Part shown: piece by piece, positions 23,573-27,421 of the stretch
Layout: every line of letters starts with the position of its first letter
Position numbering within the stretch: position 1 is the first letter of the stretch
From: Vicinamibacterales bacterium
GTDB lineage: Bacteria; Acidobacteriota; Vicinamibacteria; Vicinamibacterales; UBA2999
Reading direction: 5' to 3'
DNA: 27,421 nt
Assembly: GCA_041394705.1 (NCBI GenBank)
Contig: JAWKHS010000034.1
Span: forward strand, 1 to 27,421
Made by a program: the position numbers and the translations under genes
The notes under the pieces: model-generated
What the model was told of the DNA's origin: nothing
Database searches by the model: none
Seen by the model: the letters and a program-made list of their open reading frames with translations, nothing else

Positions 23573-24196
23573 ATGAGAACCCGTGTCGTGGCCGTACTGG
23601 CGCTGAGTGGGCTGCTCGCCGCCGGGGCGCCGGCGCCGGCCGCCGGTCAGGGGCCGTCGCCGGACGAACAACTCCGCATCGAGAACATCCGCGAAGCGCT
23701 GCTGCGCCTGCCGTATTACGGCGTCTTCGACTTCCTGACCTTCACCTACGACAAGGGCGCCGTGGTGCTGGGCGGCTACGCGTACCACGGGGCGCTCGCC
23801 GAGGACGCCACGCGCGCGGTCAGGCGCGTGCGCGGCGTGGACGACGTGAAGTCGGAGATCGTGGACCTGCCGGCCTCGACGTTCGACGACGACATCCGCT
23901 GGCGCGTGTACTACGCCATCTACACCAACGCGTTCCTCCAGAAATACCATCCTGGCGGCGGGATGCTGTGGGGGGTCGATCCGGCGCTCCGGCGCGGCGC
24001 GGGCGGCATCCAGGCCGTGGTGCCCGGCGCGCAGCCGGTTGGCAGCTATCCCATCCACATCATCGTGAAGGGTGGCCGTGTCCGGCTCCTCGGCAGGGTG
24101 GACAACGCCACCGACAAGACCGCCGCGACCATGGCGGCGCGCGGGGTGAGCGGTACCTTCGAGGTGGTGAACGAACTGGTGGTGAACACGCCGTGA
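23573..24196 (+). CDS. Periplasmic BON-domain protein
   Basis: A 207-residue exported protein with a clear signal peptide (1-25, cleavage near AAAGQ) and two BON domains: about 32-98 (IENIREALLRLPYYGVFD, KGAVVLGGYAY, VRGVDDVKSEI) and about 104-205 (IRWRVYYAIYTNAFLQKY, YPIHIIVKGGRVRLLGRVDN, FEVVNELVVN). BON domains bind phospholipids or membranes and occur in osmotic-shock proteins such as OsmY. The second domain carries a roughly 30-residue Gly/Pro-rich insert (about 127-157). GGGAGGA precedes the ATG. It overlaps the next gene by GTGA, so the two are translationally coupled. Confidence 0.9.
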   Translation: MRTRVVAVLALSGLLAAGAPAPAAGQGPSPDEQLRIENIREALLRLPYYGVFDFLTFTYDKGAVVLGGYAYHGALAEDATRAVRRVRGVDDVKSEIVDLPASTFDDDIRWRVYYAIYTNAFLQKYHPGGGMLWGVDPALRRGAGGIQAVVPGAQPVGSYPIHIIVKGGRVRLLGRVDNATDKTAATMAARGVSGTFEVVNELVVNTP

Positions 24197-24864
24197 CCGA
24201 CATGCCGTTGTACCTCGTGGGCCTCGGTGCGATCGCCGTGGCCGTGTGGATGGCTCTCGTCTACCTGACGCTCTTCGGCATCGGCAGGGCCGAGACGGCT
24301 CCGGCGCCGTTCGGTGCCCTGCTCGGATCCGCCTCGACGCCTGGCGTGCCACGGTCCGTCAGGGTGCTGCTGGCCGTGGACGGGTCGCCCGCCAGCGCGG
24401 CGGCCGTGGACGAGGTGGCGCGCTGTCCGTTGCCCGACGGGAGTGCCATCGAGGTCATGACCGTCGTGCACTCGCGCGCGCCGGTCATGCCGGACATCCC
24501 GCCCTGGGGCGTGACGTCGGCCGCGCTCCACGCCGACAGCGTTCACGCGCAGACGCGCGACGCACCGGCGCTGCTCGACGCCGCGGCCGCGCACCTGCGG
24601 GCGTCGCAGCCGCGAGCCGACATCGTGACGAAGGTCGTCGAAGGGGTGCCGAAGGACGCGATCCTGAAGGAGAGCGCGTCGTGGCACGCCGACCGCATCG
24701 TGGTGGGCTCCCACGGACGGACGGCACTGGCACGCGCGGTGCTCGGCACGACCGCGGCCGGCATTGCCGCCGAGGCGGGGTGCTCGGTGCACGTGGTCCG
24801 CCCCGGCGGAGCGGCGGCGGCTGCGGCGGTGGGCTCGCCGGCACGCGTCGGCGAGCCTGCATGA
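24193..24864 (+). CDS. Membrane-anchored universal stress protein
   Basis: A 223-residue protein with an N-terminal membrane helix (about 5-30, LYLVGLGAIAVAVWMALVYL) joined by a 20-residue linker to one USP domain (about 54-203). The domain opens RVLLAVDGSPAS (57-68) and carries the ATP loop GSHGRTALARAVLGTTAAGI (172-191). Most USPs are soluble, so a tethered one is unusual; the positive-inside rule is ambiguous, but ATP binding implies a cytoplasmic USP domain. The GTG at 24193 overlaps the BON stop (GTGA); an ATG at 24202 is a near alternative. The stop overlaps the ZIP gene start (ATGA), so the three genes form one coupled operon. Confidence 0.87.
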   Translation: MTDMPLYLVGLGAIAVAVWMALVYLTLFGIGRAETAPAPFGALLGSASTPGVPRSVRVLLAVDGSPASAAAVDEVARCPLPDGSAIEVMTVVHSRAPVMPDIPPWGVTSAALHADSVHAQTRDAPALLDAAAAHLRASQPRADIVTKVVEGVPKDAILKESASWHADRIVVGSHGRTALARAVLGTTAAGIAAEAGCSVHVVRPGGAAAAAAVGSPARVGEPA

Positions 24865-25616
24865 CCTCCCTCGCGTGGATCATCGGCGCGACCATCGCGA
24901 TGAGCGCCATCGCGTGGGTGGGGCTGGCCGTCGTGGCGCTGGGTGAGCGCCGCCTGCAGCGGATGGTACTGCCGCTCGTGGCTTTCGCCGCGGGGTCCCT
25001 GCTGGGTGGCGCGTTCCTGCACCTCTTGCCCGAGGCCGTGGCCGCGAGCGGCGCCTCGATGGACACGTTCGTCCCGGCCCTCGCGGGCTTCGGCCTCTTC
25101 TTCCTACTGGAGCAGTTCCTGGCCTGGCACCGCAGCCACACGGGGGCCGGGGGCACGAAGGCGCCCGTGACGTACCTCATCCTCCTCGCCGACGGGCTGC
25201 ACAACTTCGTCGGTGGACTGGCGATTGGCGCCTCGTTCCTGGTGTCCGTGCACGTCGGCATCGTGACGTGGGTTGCGGCGGCCGCCCACGAGGTGCCGCA
25301 GGAGCTGGGCGACTTCGGCATCCTGATCCGCGGCGGGTGGGGACGGTTCTCGGCCCTGGCCGTGAACTTCCTGTCGGCCGCCACGATCGTGCCCGGCGGA
25401 CTCGTGGCCTACTACTGGCACGCCAGCGCGGACGTCGGGCCGCTCCTGTCCTTCGCGGCGGGGAACTTCGTCTACGTCGCGGCCTCGGACCTCATCCCCG
25501 AGGTGAAGCACGACCGCGTGATGCGCAACAACGTGGTCCACCTCGCCGCGTTCACGGCGGGCATGGCCCTCATCTACGGGACGCGGGTGGTGGTGGGCCG
25601 CTGGGGCGTGGCGTAG
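24861..25616 (+). CDS. ZIP-family divalent metal transporter
   Basis: A 251-residue, roughly eight-helix transporter that should import zinc or other divalent cations into the cytoplasm. The metal-site helices are plain: HNFVGGLAIGASF (114-126) in helix 4 and HEVPQELGDFGIL (143-155) in helix 5, with H114, N115, H143, E144 and E148. The third helix pair is separated by a short His-containing loop (HRSH at 90-93) rather than a long His-rich loop. The ATG overlaps the stop of the membrane USP gene (ATGA). Its last 43 bases overlap the convergent P-type ATPase gene. Coupling to BON and USP genes suggests that metal supply or envelope zinc is part of the stress response. Confidence 0.92.
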   Translation: MTSLAWIIGATIAMSAIAWVGLAVVALGERRLQRMVLPLVAFAAGSLLGGAFLHLLPEAVAASGASMDTFVPALAGFGLFFLLEQFLAWHRSHTGAGGTKAPVTYLILLADGLHNFVGGLAIGASFLVSVHVGIVTWVAAAAHEVPQELGDFGILIRGGWGRFSALAVNFLSAATIVPGGLVAYYWHASADVGPLLSFAAGNFVYVAASDLIPEVKHDRVMRNNVVHLAAFTAGMALIYGTRVVVGRWGVA

Positions 25617-27421
25617 AACCAGGCCTTCTGGACCTCGGTCGCCGCGGCATACAGCGCCGTGATGCCGAGGACGGCGGCCAGGACCGTTCCGGGGAGCGGC
25701 ACGAACCCGAACAGCGCCGCGGCCGGTGCGTACGGAAGGAGCACCGCGATGGGCACGAGTGCGGCCGTCGAGACGAGGAGCGCGCGGCCGGGCCGGCTCC
25801 GGTAGCACGGCCGCCGGGTGCGCATGAGCAGCGCGACGGCCAGCTCCGTGAGCAGCGACTCCACGAACCACGCCGTCCGGAAGGTCTCGGGCGCCGCCCG
25901 GAACGCCGTCAGCAGGACGGCGAACGTGAGGACGTCGAACGCGGCGCTCGCCGCGCCGAACGCCACCATGTAGCGCCCGATGAACCTGATGTCCCATCGT
26001 TGGGGCCGCGCCACGAGTTCGGCGTCGACCCGGTCGCTGGCGAGGCCGAACGCGGGGATGTCCGACAGCAGGTTGTTCAGCAGGATCTGGCCGGCCGTGA
26101 GCGGCAGGAAGGGCAGGACGAGCGACGCCGCCGCCATGCTGGTCATGTTGCCGAGGTTGGCGCTGGTGGTCGTCAGGACGTACTTCAACGTGTTGGCGAA
26201 CGTGCGCCGGCCCTCCTCGATGCCGCGCCGGATGACGTCCAGTCCGCGCTCGAGCAGCACGAAGTCGGCGGCTTCCCGTGCGACGTCCACCGCGTCGTCC
26301 ACCGAGAGGCTCGTGTCCGCCGCGTGCATGGCCGGCGCGTCGTTCACGCCGTCGCCGAGGAAGCCGACCACGTGGCCCATCCTCCGCAGGGCGAGGATGA
26401 TGCGTTCCTTCTGGTTCGGGTCCACTTCGGCGAAGAGATCCGTGCGCTCGGCCTCGCGCCAGAGCGCTTCATCGTTCAGCTCGTCCAGCTGCCGCCCGGT
26501 GAGGACGCGCGCGGTGCCGAGGCCGACCAGGCCGGCGACGTGTTCGGCGACGAGCCGGCTGTCGCCGGTGATGACCTTGACCGCCACGCCCAGGGCCGAC
26601 AGCCCGGCGATGGCCTCGCGGACGCCGGCCTTCGGACGGTCCAGGAACGTCACGAAGCCCTCGAACACGAGATCCCGTTCGTCGTCGCGCGAGTACGCGG
26701 GCTGCACGCCGACCGGACGCGTGGCCACCGCGACGACGCGAATCCCCTGCCTCGTCCAGGCCTCGCACGCGCGGTCGAGGTCCGCGCGGACCGGCCCGTC
26801 GAGCGGGCGTCCGTCGGCGAGAGTCGTGCACGCGTCGGCCACCTGCGCGAACGCGCCCTTGGTGACGAGCCGCACGTCCTGGTCGGTCGCGACGATCACG
26901 GCCACCCGCTTTCGCACGAAGTCGAACGGGACCTCGCCCAGCTTCCGCACGGGCACCGGCGCCGGCGGGCGCGCGGCCGCGATTGCGTCGTCCAGCGGGC
27001 TGACGATGCCGGTCTCGAGCATCGCGTTCCACGACGCGAGCTCGAGCACCCGTGCCGACGGCGCGCCCGCGGCGTCGTAGGCGCCTTCCACCTGCACGGC
27101 GCCCTCGGTGAGGGTGCCGGTCTTGTCCGTGCACAGGACGTCCATGCTGCCCAGGTTCTCGATGGCGTTCAGCCGCCGCACCAGGACGCCGCGTCGCGCC
27201 ATCACCTGCGCGCCGCGGGCGAGGTTCACCGTGAGGATCGCCGGCAGCAGTTCGGGACTCAGGCCCACCGCCAGCGCCACGGAGAACAGCAGCGTCTCGA
27301 CGGCGTCGCGGCCCGACAGCGCGTGCACCGTGAAGACCAGCATCACCATGACGAGCATGGACATCGTCAGCAGGTTGCCGAACTGGCGGACGCCGCGGTC
27401 GAACGCGGTCTCTGCGGGGTG
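25574..27421 (-). CDS. MgtA/MgtB-type P-type ATPase, C-terminal part
   Basis: About 615 residues are visible; the N-terminus lies beyond the window end. The first residues include ETAFDRGVRQFGNLL, typical of the end of the actuator region of Mg2+ ATPases, then a helix-4 motif VGLSPELLPAILT (canonical MgtA has T-P-E-M-L-P), the phosphorylation loop DKTGTLTEG with Asp codon at 27127-27125, nucleotide-binding VTKGAF, VITGDS and the hinge GFLGDGVNDAPA, then six C-terminal helices including LLNNLLSDIPAFG. This is class P3B: MgtA/B proteins import Mg2+, though some relatives in stress loci have other substrates. The TAG stop overlaps the 3' end of the ZIP gene on the other strand. Its promoter is outside the window. 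Confidence 0.9.
   Translation of the reverse strand, partial: HPAETAFDRGVRQFGNLLTMSMLVMVMLVFTVHALSGRDAVETLLFSVALAVGLSPELLPAILTVNLARGAQVMARRGVLVRRLNAIENLGSMDVLCTDKTGTLTEGAVQVEGAYDAAGAPSARVLELASWNAMLETGIVSPLDDAIAAARPPAPVPVRKLGEVPFDFVRKRVAVIVATDQDVRLVTKGAFAQVADACTTLADGRPLDGPVRADLDRACEAWTRQGIRVVAVATRPVGVQPAYSRDDERDLVFEGFVTFLDRPKAGVREAIAGLSALGVAVKVITGDSRLVAEHVAGLVGLGTARVLTGRQLDELNDEALWREAERTDLFAEVDPNQKERIILALRRMGHVVGFLGDGVNDAPAMHAADTSLSVDDAVDVAREAADFVLLERGLDVIRRGIEEGRRTFANTLKYVLTTTSANLGNMTSMAAASLVLPFLPLTAGQILLNNLLSDIPAFGLASDRVDAELVARPQRWDIRFIGRYMVAFGAASAAFDVLTFAVLLTAFRAAPETFRTAWFVESLLTELAVALLMRTRRPCYRSRPGRALLVSTAALVPIAVLLPYAPAAALFGFVPLPGTVLAAVLGITALYAAATEVQKAWFYATPQRPTTTRVP

Noticed and set aside
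1..27421. tRNA, rRNA, CRISPR, insertion sequence or phage elements
   Set aside because: No direct repeat arrays, transposase motifs or RNA gene signatures were seen by eye; low-similarity RNAs could still be missed.

Overview
The window is very GC-rich and gene-dense, with short intergenic gaps, frequent ATGA/GTGA overlaps and strong GGAGG-type ribosome binding sites. It looks like a free-living, microaerobically respiring Gram-negative bacterium. The fused CcoNO oxidase, the PEGA-domain protein and the base composition would fit Acidobacteriota (Vicinamibacteria-like) or a GC-rich deltaproteobacterial or myxobacterial relative. That placement is inference only. I saw no rRNA, tRNA, CRISPR array, insertion sequence or phage gene.

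Region 1 (1-6508, minus strand) is a cbb3 terminal oxidase operon in the order ccoNO (fused), ccoQ, ccoP (short, one heme), ccoG, ccoH, ccoI, the last running off the window. Region 2 (6509-9366, minus) holds an uncharacterised membrane protein with conserved-looking cysteines, a secreted PEGA-domain protein and a family 2 glycosyltransferase. Region 3 (9738-15385) holds a CmpX/MscS-like multi-helix membrane protein, a tandem CBS protein, an Lgt-like and a cyclopropane fatty acid synthase-like gene in one operon, and a divergent geranylgeranyl-reductase-like flavoprotein.

Region 4 (15386-27421) is a stress and signalling island. It contains a NarL/FixJ response regulator, Hsp20, a GAF-PAS-PAS-PAS histidine kinase fused to a receiver domain, a degenerate alpha/beta hydrolase, a PDZ-UspA-transglycosylase operon, a BON-UspA-ZIP operon, and the C-terminal two thirds of an MgtA-type P-type ATPase.

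The main discovery candidate is a short palindrome in the intergenic regions. Its consensus is about AT-S-GGGG-ATT-CCCC-S-AT with CCGC/GCGG outer arms. I found it upstream of the CBS gene, the response regulator, between hsp20 and the kinase, upstream of the hydrolase, PDZ and BON genes, and in weaker tandem form upstream of the cbb3 operon. The genes it marks (universal stress proteins, tandem CBS, Hsp20, a GAF-containing HisKA_3 kinase, a LuxR-type regulator, and by neighbourhood a cation ATPase) closely parallel the mycobacterial DosR/DevR dormancy regulon, but the box is different. I infer a hypoxia/redox/energy-stress regulon, probably driven by the NarL-type regulator encoded here, that links high-affinity respiration to envelope and protein protection.
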